From Myxococcales bacterium (GTDB taxonomy: Bacteria > Myxococcota_A > Polyangia > Polyangiales > Houyiibacteriaceae), in NCBI GenBank assembly GCA_020354595.1, contig CP070650.1, forward strand, positions 2,311,556 to 2,316,641: a stretch of DNA of 5,086 nt, given 5' to 3'. The notes under the pieces are model-generated. The model was not told where the DNA came from. It ran no database searches and worked only from the letters and a program-made list of their open reading frames with translations. The number at the start of each line of letters is the position of its first letter. Position 1 is the stretch's first letter. Both the position numbers and the translations under genes were made by a program. Shown in pieces: positions 1 through 5,086 of this stretch.

Positions 1-1508
1 CAGGAGCCGTCGGTTCCGATGACGGCGATGGGAGCCAGACCATGCCTTACGCAGGTGTCCATCTCGGCGATGCTGTAGGCACACGAGCCGTCGCCGTAGA
101 TCAGCCACACCTCGTTGCCCGGCCGAACGAGCGAAGCGCCCACCGCAAAGCCGCCTCCGACTCCGAGCGTGCCGAACACCCCAGGGTCGAGCCAGGACAG
201 AGGCTTTCGCGGTCGCAAGATGTACGACGCGGTGGCGACGAAATCCCCGCCGTCGACCACGAGAACCGCGTCGTCTGCCATCTTTTCATCGATGCGCTGA
301 AACAGATGAAGCGGGTTGACGAGATCGGAGGGGGCCTTGGCTTGCTCGATGATTTCCTCGTCGCGCTGGAGCTCGCGTGCGCGAAGCGTGTCGAACCAAT
401 CACTCCACGGGCCGGCATCGTCGGCGACCGCGCTCGCAAGCTCCCGCAGGAACTCGCCCGCGTGCATGTGAACGGGAATCTCCGGGCGGCGGTTCTTTCG
501 CATCTCGCTCGAGCTGAGATTCGCGGCGACCAAGGTGGCGCGGTTCGAAATGCTGCGCCCGTAGCCCAGTCGGAAGTCGAACGGGAAGCCCGCCACGATG
601 ACGAGGTCGGCTTCTTTGAGGGCGGCGCTCCGCTTGTGCCGGAACTGGATGTCGCTGTAACGACCGAGCAAGCCGCGCGCCATGCCGCCGAGCCAAGTCG
701 GCACGCCCAACGCTTCCACTGCATCGGCAATCGCTTGTGGGTTCTTCGTGTTGACGAGCGCTTGGCTCCCGATGACCAGAGCGGGTCGTTCGGCCTTGCG
801 CAGCAGCGATGCGACCTTGTCGACGTGCGGGCTGCGGTTGGCGGGCTTGGGTGGCAGGGACTCGCGGATGGGAGGGGCGATGCTGACGTGGGGCTGATTG
901 AACTGACGGTAAAGGTGCCCGCGCATGTAGAGCTCGAGCGCCTTGCCGCCTAGGTTCTTGGCCGCGCCGGCGCCGACCTCCTTCATGAACATCTCCCGCA
1001 CCATCTCCTCGGAGTAGAGGAGGTCGATCGGCATTTCGACGAAAACCGGTCCCGGGACGCCCTCCTGTGCGATGTCGAGGGCGCGCTCGACGGTAGGCCC
1101 GATGCTCCGGACCTTCTTGACGGCGACGGCCCACTTGGTGATCGACTGCAGCACCGAGATCTGGTCGATGTCCTGGAGCGATCCCCGGCCCTTGAGCAGG
1201 GTTGCAGCCGCGCCTCCGAACAAGACGAGCGGGGACTGCGCCATCTGCGCGTTTTTCACAGCGGTGATCGTGTTGGTAACTCCCGGGCCCGCGGTCACGG
1301 CCGCTACGCCCGGCACGCCGGTCATGCGGGCGACCGCATCGGCTGCGAATACGGCGCTGACCTCGTCACGAACGTCGACGACCTTGATACCGTTGGCCTC
1401 GGCCCCGACGAGGATCGGCGAGATGTGTCCGCCGCACAGGGTGAACAGCTGCTTCACGCCTCGCGATGCGAGAATCTCTCCGATGATCGCGCCGCCGTCC
1501 TTTGCCAT
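1..1508 (-). CDS. ThDP-dependent 2-hydroxyacyl-CoA lyase-like enzyme (ILVBL/HACL2-type), 3' end cut by window edge
   Basis: This is a thiamine-diphosphate enzyme of the acetolactate synthase superfamily, closest in recalled sequence to human ILVBL (2-hydroxyacyl-CoA lyase 2), which cleaves 2-hydroxyacyl-CoA to formyl-CoA and an aldehyde. Shared stretches include [10 protein letters not shown] (25-34), AVFAADA (52-58), TAGPGVTNT (72-80), KNAQMAQSP (85-93), GGMARGLLG (274-282), VVDGGDF (417-423) and [13 protein letters not shown] (439-451). The N-terminal pyrimidine-binding domain is about residues 4-170, the central domain about 190-360, and the C-terminal ThDP domain starts near 395. Glu49 in RDEVSAV is the expected cofactor-activating glutamate. 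GDGS at 472-475 begins the ThDP/Mg motif, and Asp500 lies at the usual second metal-ligand spacing. Unlike human ILVBL it has no N-terminal membrane segment, so it should be cytosolic. Some 502 codons are visible; by comparison with ILVBL about 75-80 C-terminal residues are missing. The ATG is set by the TGATG overlap with the upstream gene and a GGGAG ribosome site. Other bacterial family members are often labelled acetolactate synthase, but the ILVBL-specific motifs argue against that role. The exact substrate is inferred. Confidence 0.85.
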   Translation of the reverse strand, partial: MAKDGGAIIGEILASRGVKQLFTLCGGHISPILVGAEANGIKVVDVRDEVSAVFAADAVARMTGVPGVAAVTAGPGVTNTITAVKNAQMAQSPLVLFGGAAATLLKGRGSLQDIDQISVLQSITKWAVAVKKVRSIGPTVERALDIAQEGVPGPVFVEMPIDLLYSEEMVREMFMKEVGAGAAKNLGGKALELYMRGHLYRQFNQPHVSIAPPIRESLPPKPANRSPHVDKVASLLRKAERPALVIGSQALVNTKNPQAIADAVEALGVPTWLGGMARGLLGRYSDIQFRHKRSAALKEADLVIVAGFPFDFRLGYGRSISNRATLVAANLSSSEMRKNRRPEIPVHMHAGEFLRELASAVADDAGPWSDWFDTLRARELQRDEEIIEQAKAPSDLVNPLHLFQRIDEKMADDAVLVVDGGDFVATASYILRPRKPLSWLDPGVFGTLGVGGGFAVGASLVRPGNEVWLIYGDGSCAYSIAEMDTCVRHGLAPIAVIGTDGS

Positions 1509-1924
1509 CACTTGCTCCCAACTCCCTCGAGCACGTGTCGCTCGAGCACGATACAGGTGAACGCCCCTTCGAAGACCGCCCGCGAGCCGACCGTCGCCTC
1601 GACCCGCACCTCGTGCTTGCGGCCCTTCGTCTCGACGGTCTGCGCAAGGGCGAGCACGCGTTCGCCGTTCCGAACCGGTTTGAGAAACCGAACCTGTGCC
1701 GCACCGAGGACCACGTTCGGGTCGTTGATCGCGAGCATGGCCGCGTAATCGGCAAGACCAAACACGAACCCCCCGTGCACGAGACCCTGGGCGTCGACGA
1801 CCATCGCGTCGGTGGTGTCGAGGGCCACGTGGGCCGAGCCTTCGCTTAGATCGACGATCCGGCCGCACAAGGCTGAATGGGCGGCTAGGTGGGTCCTCGG
1901 CTCCATCGCGGGCCACGATTGCAC
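1508..1924 (-). CDS. PaaI-type hotdog-fold acyl-CoA thioesterase
   Basis: A 138-residue single-domain hotdog protein, the normal size for 4HBT/PaaI thioesterases, which hydrolyse acyl- or aryl-CoA thioesters in the cytoplasm. The family signature is [16 protein letters not shown] at residues 47-62. It contains the HGG turn (50-52) at the start of the central 'sausage' helix and Asp59 within that helix, a position where the family often carries its acidic catalytic residue. The strand that follows, [20 protein letters not shown] (73-92), is also typical. The start used is GTG at 1924. An in-frame ATG at 1906 (Met7) is an equal alternative, since neither has a convincing ribosome site. Its TGA stop shares its last base with the ATG of the ThDP enzyme, so the two are almost certainly translationally coupled and act in one pathway. 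A plausible job is releasing or correcting acyl-CoA intermediates of the lyase. The substrate cannot be read from the sequence. Confidence 0.85.
   Translation of the reverse strand: MQSWPAMEPRTHLAAHSALCGRIVDLSEGSAHVALDTTDAMVVDAQGLVHGGFVFGLADYAAMLAINDPNVVLGAAQVRFLKPVRNGERVLALAQTVETKGRKHEVRVEATVGSRAVFEGAFTCIVLERHVLEGVGSK
1515..1519 (-). promoter_or_regulatory. Ribosome binding site for the ThDP enzyme, inside the thioesterase gene
   Basis: On the minus strand GGGAG lies six bases before the ATG at 1508, within the last codons of the thioesterase. Together with the TGATG stop/start overlap it fixes the start of the ThDP gene and supports translational coupling. Confidence 0.6.
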
Positions 1925-1976
1925 GAGCCGAGGGTCCAGAAAAGCGGGATCCGGCGCCCGGGCGGCCCTTTATTGC

Positions 1977-2006
1977 TTGCCGTTTGGGCGATCGGGTGTC
2001 TAATAA
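1977..2006 (+). promoter_or_regulatory. Putative sigma70-type promoter for the small-protein/redox unit
   Basis: TTGCCG (1977-1982) as a -35 box is followed after 18 bases by TAATAA (2001-2006) as a -10 box, in one of the few AT-rich patches of the window. Transcription would begin near 2013, leaving a leader of about 25 bases with GGAGGG just before the GTG at 2038. This is a motif match by eye only. Confidence 0.4.
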
Positions 2007-2027
2007 AGGATCAAATCACGGTGAGAC

Positions 2028-2033
2028 GGAGGG
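2028..2033 (+). promoter_or_regulatory. Shine-Dalgarno site that sets the GTG start at 2038
   Basis: GGAGGG lies four bases before GTG 2038. The ATG two bases earlier (2036) is followed at once by TGA, so it cannot be the start. An earlier in-frame TTG at 1984 would lie inside the predicted promoter and is rejected. Confidence 0.65.
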
Positions 2034-2037
2034 TCAT

Positions 2038-2292
2038 GTGAACGAGCTTGCGCGTTACCTCATGGAAAACGCTTACATCGACTTCCAGGGCGGCATCACG
2101 ATCGAGGAAGTCCGGAAGTTCCTGCGCGACGAAGACAGCCGCGAATCTAGAGCCCTCCTGTCTCGTCTCATCGAAGACGATGGAATGGATGACCTGATGG
2201 TGACCATTGCGGATTGCCTGAAGGAATACATCCGAACGGGAATCAACGAGGACATCGTCAAAGCTCAGCTCATCACCTACAGCGAGTCGTAG
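2038..2292 (+). CDS. Small acidic protein of unknown function (84 aa)
   Basis: I do not recognise a family. From the GTG the product has 84 residues, about 19 Asp/Glu against 10 Lys/Arg, so it is clearly acidic. It has no signal peptide and no membrane segment. It looks mostly helical: a first segment around 2-14, a Gly-Gly turn (18-19), a helix at about 21-45 (TIEEVRKFLRDEDSRES...), an acidic turn EDDGMDD (46-52), and a helix at about 53-66 followed by a short C-terminal helix. A lone cysteine is at position 60. Codon use looks like the neighbours, and the strong ribosome site supports expression. It is first in a probable operon with two extracytoplasmic thioredoxin-fold proteins, 43 bases ahead of the DsbA-like gene, but nothing in it suggests redox activity. 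A small regulator or adaptor is possible; that is a guess. Confidence 0.7.
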   Translation: MNELARYLMENAYIDFQGGITIEEVRKFLRDEDSRESRALLSRLIEDDGMDDLMVTIADCLKEYIRTGINEDIVKAQLITYSES

Positions 2293-2335
2293 TCCCACGG
2301 CATTGCCAGGAAACTCTGCTAGGATCGGCATTCTC

Positions 2336-3229
2336 ATGCGCTGGATGGCACTCTGCGTCACCGTGGCTTTCGGGCTGCTCGGTTGCGAGCGTTCGACCGA
2401 AGCCGATAGCGGCGCGAAGCCCGGAGGCGGCGCCGAGGTGAAGCCTGCGCCGAAGGCCTCCAAGGAGCCGATCCGGAGCCTTCCGCAGGTCGATACGAGT
2501 GCCCTCGACGACTTCTCCGAAGGCATCTGGATCGACATGGTCAACGAGCTCCTCTCGCCTTGCGGCGAGCCGGTGAGCGTTGCGCGCTGCATTGCCGAGA
2601 ATCGCAAGTGCAACAAATGCGTGCCTGCGGCCCGTTACGTGGCCCGGCTGGTCGACGACGGTTATTCCCGCGACGAGATTCGCGACATTTTCCGAGTGCG
2701 CTACGGCGATGACACCAAGGTCGAAGGGCTTACCGCACACGATTCGCCGCTTCGCGGCTCGCCGATGGCCCCGGTGACCCTCTACGAGTTCAGCGATTTC
2801 CAGTGCCCCCACTGCAAGACGGCCGCCCCGATGCTCAAGAAGGCCGTCGAAGAGTCCAACGGGAAGGCAAAGCTGGTGTTCAAGCAATACCCCCTGCCGG
2901 GCCACCCAAGAGCGCGCGAAGCAGCGAAGGCGGCGGTTGCAGCGCAGAAGCAGGGCAAGTTCTGGGAGATGCACGACCTCCTCTTCGAGAACCAAGACGA
3001 TCTGCAGCGCGCCAACTTCGACGACTACGCCAAGAAGATCGGCCTCGACCTCGGGCGCTTCAAGGCCGACATGGCCTCGAAGGAAACCGAAAAGAAGATC
3101 GATGCCGACGTCGCCGAGGGCAAAAAGGCAGGCGTCGATTCCACTCCGTCGATCTACGTGAACGACCGCCAGTTCATCTTCCCGCCCGACGAGCTCCGTG
3201 ATTATGTCCGCGAAGAGCTCGGCCAGTGA
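2336..3229 (+). CDS. DsbA-like thioredoxin-fold lipoprotein with Cys-rich CcmH-like N-terminal region
   Basis: A 297-residue putative lipoprotein thiol-disulfide oxidoreductase acting outside the cytoplasmic membrane. Residues 1-17 form a lipoprotein signal with lipobox LLGC and lipidation at Cys17; the next residue is Glu rather than Asp. A flexible linker rich in Lys, Pro, Ala and Gly runs from about 20 to 48. Residues 62-127 carry four cysteines (76, 85, 92, 95), the last two as CNKC, followed by a helical stretch VARLVDDGYSRDEIRDIF and VRYGD, resembling the core of CcmH/NrfF. Residues 143-297 form a DsbA/DSBA-like thioredoxin domain: FSDFQCPHC with the active-site CPHC at 157-160, the KQYPL strand (183-187), a helical insertion, and the cis-proline loop STPS (269-272). 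CPHC is the classic DsbA dipeptide and suggests an oxidase or isomerase. ATG 2336 is chosen because the signal peptide begins there. AGGA at 2321-2324 is a rather distant ribosome site, and ATG 2345 is an alternative that keeps the lipobox. A secreted TlpA-like gene follows after 24 bases. Confidence 0.85.
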   Translation: MRWMALCVTVAFGLLGCERSTEADSGAKPGGGAEVKPAPKASKEPIRSLPQVDTSALDDFSEGIWIDMVNELLSPCGEPVSVARCIAENRKCNKCVPAARYVARLVDDGYSRDEIRDIFRVRYGDDTKVEGLTAHDSPLRGSPMAPVTLYEFSDFQCPHCKTAAPMLKKAVEESNGKAKLVFKQYPLPGHPRAREAAKAAVAAQKQGKFWEMHDLLFENQDDLQRANFDDYAKKIGLDLGRFKADMASKETEKKIDADVAEGKKAGVDSTPSIYVNDRQFIFPPDELRDYVREELGQ

Positions 3230-3253
3230 ATCGGGTTTCGGCATCGTAACGGC

Positions 3254-3772
3254 ATGAGGGTCCGGGTCTTCACGCTTCTCGTTGCGTTGCTGGTCGGCTC
3301 GACCGCCGCCGCGTTGAAGGCGGGCGACATTCCTCCGCCGATCGACATGCCCGACCAGCACGGAAAGAAGGTCGTCCTCGCAGAGCTGAAAGGGAAGGTC
3401 GTTCTGGTGGACTTCTGGGCGTCGTGGTGCGGGCCGTGCAAGCAGGAGATGCCGGTCCTCGAAGGGCTCCACAAGAAGTACGCCGACCAGGGTCTGGTCA
3501 TCGTCGGGATCAACATCGACAACAACCCGAAGAAGATGAACAGCTTCTTGAGGGGCACTCCGGTCAGCTTCCGCATCGTCCACGACCCGAAGATCACGAT
3601 CGCGCAACGCTACGAGCCCTCGACGATGCCTTCATCGTACTTCATCGGCCGCGGCGGAAAGCTCCGCTACATACACGAAGGCTTCCGCAAGAAAGACGCG
3701 GCGGAGATCGAAGACCGGGTGAAGGGTTTGCTTGCCGAGCACGTAGACAGCGGGGCTCGGGATCGCGACTGA
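3254..3772 (+). CDS. Secreted TlpA/ResA-type thiol-disulfide oxidoreductase
   Basis: A 172-residue TlpA-family (AhpC/TSA-Redoxin type) thioredoxin, usually a reductant or redox partner outside the cytoplasm, for example in cytochrome c maturation or for keeping particular cysteines reduced. A Sec signal peptide occupies about 1-20, with a basic start, hydrophobic LLVALLV and a likely cleavage near TAAA (17-20); alternatively the segment may remain as an anchor. The mature domain contains VVLVDFWASWCGPCKQEMP (49-67) with CGPC at 59-62 and the Glu65 typical of ResA/TlpA proteins, GINIDNN (85-91), the cis-proline loop TMPSS (124-128) and YFIGRGGKLRYIHEG (129-143). The length is normal for the family. 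The start is the only sensible one, although the ribosome site is poor, so translation may depend on ribosomes leaving the DsbA-like gene 24 bases upstream. The two genes lie in the same frame, separated by one TGA. Its partner is probably the CPHC lipoprotein or that protein's CNKC site. Confidence 0.88.
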   Translation: MRVRVFTLLVALLVGSTAAALKAGDIPPPIDMPDQHGKKVVLAELKGKVVLVDFWASWCGPCKQEMPVLEGLHKKYADQGLVIVGINIDNNPKKMNSFLRGTPVSFRIVHDPKITIAQRYEPSTMPSSYFIGRGGKLRYIHEGFRKKDAAEIEDRVKGLLAEHVDSGARDRD

Positions 3773-3774
3773 GA

Positions 3775-3896
3775 CTGAGGCCCGAGGCTATGGCCCGGAA
3801 CCCGCGACTCACGACCCGGGGCCCGAGGTGATGAAGCCGGATCCTCGGGTCTTGGGCCCTGGGTCACGGGCCATGGGCCTGAGCCTCGGGCCGCAG
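3775..3896. repeat. Long imperfect nested palindrome between convergent genes (possible bidirectional terminator or REP-like element)
   Basis: Nearly the whole gap between the TlpA-like gene and the GAF gene folds back on itself. The outer arm GGCCCGAGGCT (3779-3789) pairs exactly with AGCCTCGGGCC (3882-3892), extended by CTG (3775-3777) with CAG (3894-3896). Inside it, ATGGCCCG (3790-3797) pairs with CGGGCCAT (3867-3874) after a 7-base bulge on the right arm, and ACCC (3800-3803) pairs with GGGT (3861-3864). At the centre CCCGAGG (3822-3828) pairs with CCTCGGG (3843-3849) around a 14-base loop. GGCCCGAGG therefore occurs twice directly (3779, 3820). There is no T-tract, so it is not a textbook intrinsic terminator, but the site between converging genes fits one. 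Reading frames that cross it look like by-products of its sequence. Confidence 0.65.
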
Positions 3897-3905
3897 CCCC
3901 AGCCT

Positions 3906-5066
3906 CTAGCCACCAGTCGCGGCGGCCACTTTCGGCATCGACGCCCCCTTCGCAACGAAGACGCTCAGCTGTTGCGTGACGTAGTCGACGACCTCGCAGT
4001 CGGCTTCAGAGAACATATCGCCAGTGATGCTTCTAGCGAGTTGCAGAAGACCGAACAATCGGCCTTTGTGGATCAACGGCCTGTAGAGAAGGGCACGTAC
4101 ATCCATGCCAGGGATGCCATCGATGTTTTCGTCGTAGCGTGGATCCGCTGCAGCGTCGGCCAAGACCAATACGGCGTGCTCCGCGAGCGAGCTCGCCGCC
4201 CCCAGCAAACCCGCGGACGACGCGAAGGCCTTGCCCTGACGCGCCCGGGCTCCGGTGCCGCGTGCGGCGACGACTCGAAACTCGTCCGTGTTGACATCCA
4301 GCAGGAACGCGGCCGTGGCTTCACAAGGAACCAGCTCCTCGAGCAGGTGCACCGCAAACTCCAGCGCCTCGGCTCGGTTCTTCAGGAAGAGAAGGTCGTG
4401 GCAGGCCTCGAATGCGGCGCCGAGGCGGTCTTCGGTCGGCGGCGCGGGAACGCTGCTGATGCGCGGGATATCGGAGCCTCGCAGCTCTTCCTCGAGCGGA
4501 AACTCGATTTCGATGCTGGTGTTCCAGTCCTTCCACTCGAGTCGGACGACGGCGGGATGATCCGGGGTGGTCTTCCAAATGTGATCGAAGAGCTCGATCC
4601 GGACGAACTTGGCGCCACGCTCCTTCTGCAGCTCGTCCTGGACCTGCCGGAGCAGCTTGGTCGCGAGCTTCTCCCCCGTGCCGGCCTGCAAAGGAAGCGG
4701 TACCGCGTACATGCGCTCGCGGAAATGAATCGGGCTCGACGCACTCGGGCTCTCGTCGCGCGTGGCCAGAAGGATGAGCTTGTTCTCGACGGTTGCCGGC
4801 GGCGGGCTGCTCGGTTGGGGCGTACGTCGCTTCGAGGACTTCGCTGCCGCCGGCACCGGCGCCGGCACCGGCGCCGCCGCGGGCTTTGCCGCTGGTGCGG
4901 GCGCTGACGCCGGCGCGGGGACGGCGGCTGGCCTTGGCGCTGACGCGGGAGCTGCCATCTCCGGCGCGCTTGCAATGGGTCGCTTCGTTCCAGGCGGCGG
5001 CGCCGGCTCCTTCGTGGGAACGATTTGGTACCGCCGCCGGGCGCGCGCGTCCTGAATCGTCACCAT
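3906..5066 (-). CDS. GAF-domain protein with Pro/Ala-rich linker (5' end may lie outside window)
   Basis: A 386-residue cytosolic protein, probably sensory or regulatory. Residues 1-17 (MVTIQDARARRRYQIVP) are basic. Residues 18-92 form a low-complexity Pro/Ala linker. Residues about 94-207 look like a folded alpha/beta segment that I do not recognise (VRIELFDHIW and VVRLEWKDWNTSIEIEFP are strand-rich). Residues about 213-373 form a GAF domain, with an opening helix, the AAFLLDVNTDEFRVVAARG strands (252-270), ADAAADPRYDENIDGIPGMDVRALLYRPL (303-331) and LFGLLQLARS ending in the typical FSEADCEVVDYVTQQLS helix (352-369). No histidine kinase, cyclase or DNA-binding domain is present, so the output, if any, lies in the unknown middle segment or in partners. 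The ATG at 5066 has no ribosome site, and the frame stays open to the right edge (adding NVNPNG upstream), so the true start may be beyond the window. It converges on the TlpA-like gene and shows no functional link to it. Confidence 0.75.
   Translation of the reverse strand: MVTIQDARARRRYQIVPTKEPAPPPGTKRPIASAPEMAAPASAPRPAAVPAPASAPAPAAKPAAAPVPAPVPAAAKSSKRRTPQPSSPPPATVENKLILLATRDESPSASSPIHFRERMYAVPLPLQAGTGEKLATKLLRQVQDELQKERGAKFVRIELFDHIWKTTPDHPAVVRLEWKDWNTSIEIEFPLEEELRGSDIPRISSVPAPPTEDRLGAAFEACHDLLFLKNRAEALEFAVHLLEELVPCEATAAFLLDVNTDEFRVVAARGTGARARQGKAFASSAGLLGAASSLAEHAVLVLADAAADPRYDENIDGIPGMDVRALLYRPLIHKGRLFGLLQLARSITGDMFSEADCEVVDYVTQQLSVFVAKGASMPKVAAATGG
4850..4873. repeat. Two tandem copies of a 12-base unit within the Pro/Ala linker
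   Basis: CCGGCACCGGCG is repeated exactly at 4850-4861 and 4862-4873. It encodes PVPA repeats on the minus strand within the linker of the GAF protein. A second, dispersed pair, GGCGCTGACGC, lies at 4900-4910 and 4936-4946. Both are consistent with linker growth by slippage, which would keep the frame because the unit is a multiple of three. Confidence 0.6.
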
Positions 5067-5086
5067 GCCATTGGGGTTGACATTGC

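Larger units (their letters stand above)
1925..2037. other. Divergent intergenic region
   Basis: This 113-base gap separates the leftward thioesterase/ThDP unit from the rightward redox unit. It holds a plausible rightward promoter and a perfect 10-base palindrome, CGCCCGGGCG, at 1955-1964. I could not find a convincing leftward promoter: the minus strand has an AT-rich CAATAAAG (complement of about 1969-1976), but no good -35 at the right distance. Both units may be controlled from here, but no known operator is recognisable. Confidence 0.5.

Noticed and set aside
42..953. A 303-codon plus-strand open frame, and overlapping minus-strand frames at 101-730 and 400-1134
   Set aside because: All lie over the ThDP enzyme, whose minus-strand frame shows continuous family motifs; the others show none.
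1..1508. Classical acetolactate synthase (ilvB) for the ThDP enzyme
   Set aside because: The matches to ILVBL-specific motifs ([28 protein letters not shown]), the lack of an Asn-Asn motif and the absence of a regulatory subunit gene nearby point to the HACL2/ILVBL branch.
1984..2037. A longer small protein starting at TTG 1984
   Set aside because: The start would lie within the predicted promoter, has no ribosome site and adds residues without features, while GTG 2038 has GGAGGG in front.
2303..2335. An upstream TTG start for the DsbA-like lipoprotein
   Set aside because: It would put 11 extra residues ahead of a well-formed lipoprotein signal that begins naturally at ATG 2336.
2273..3607. 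A 444-codon open frame on the minus strand opposite both thioredoxin genes
   Set aside because: It is antisense to two genes with clear active sites, signal sequences and family motifs, and its translation (rich in Val, Asp, Arg, Leu, His) is typical of the shadow frame in GC-rich DNA.
3828..4907. A 359-codon plus-strand open frame through the palindrome and opposite the GAF gene
   Set aside because: It begins inside the palindrome and is antisense to a protein with a convincing GAF domain, with no recognisable motifs of its own.

Overview
The window is GC-rich (roughly 60-65% by eye) and gene-dense, with long open antisense frames of the kind high-GC codon bias produces. Extracytoplasmic thioredoxin-fold lipoproteins, an Ala/Pro-rich GAF protein and a bacterial relative of human ILVBL/HACL2 would suit a Myxococcota or other 'deltaproteobacterial' soil or marine lineage. 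That placement is a soft inference, because no marker gene is present. No tRNA, rRNA, CRISPR array, insertion sequence or phage gene is visible.

Layout. Positions 1-1924, minus strand: a two-gene unit transcribed leftward. A PaaI-type hotdog thioesterase overlaps by one base (TGATG) the start of a large thiamine-diphosphate (ThDP) enzyme, which runs off the left edge after 502 codons. Positions 1925-2037: a short divergent intergenic region with a plausible sigma70-type promoter facing right. Positions 2038-3772, plus strand: a likely three-gene unit. It holds an 84-residue acidic protein of unknown function, a DsbA-like lipoprotein with an unusual Cys-rich, CcmH-resembling N-terminal region, and a secreted TlpA/ResA-type thioredoxin. 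Positions 3773-3905: the gap between convergent genes, filled by a roughly 120-base imperfect nested palindrome. Positions 3906-5066, minus strand: a GAF-domain protein with a long Pro/Ala linker, whose reading frame stays open to the right edge.

How the genes fit together. The left unit points to acyl-CoA chemistry: a C-C bond lyase or ligase of the 2-hydroxyacyl-CoA lyase type, co-translated with a thioesterase that could hydrolyse acyl-CoA substrates or products. The central unit points to thiol-disulfide chemistry outside the cytoplasm, with a membrane-anchored CPHC protein and a soluble or loosely anchored CGPC protein as possible redox partners. The GAF protein is probably a sensory or regulatory protein and has no visible link to the others. 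I see no clearly novel multi-gene system. The points most worth following are the CcmH-like/DsbA fusion with its redox neighbours, the lyase-thioesterase pairing, and the nested palindrome.
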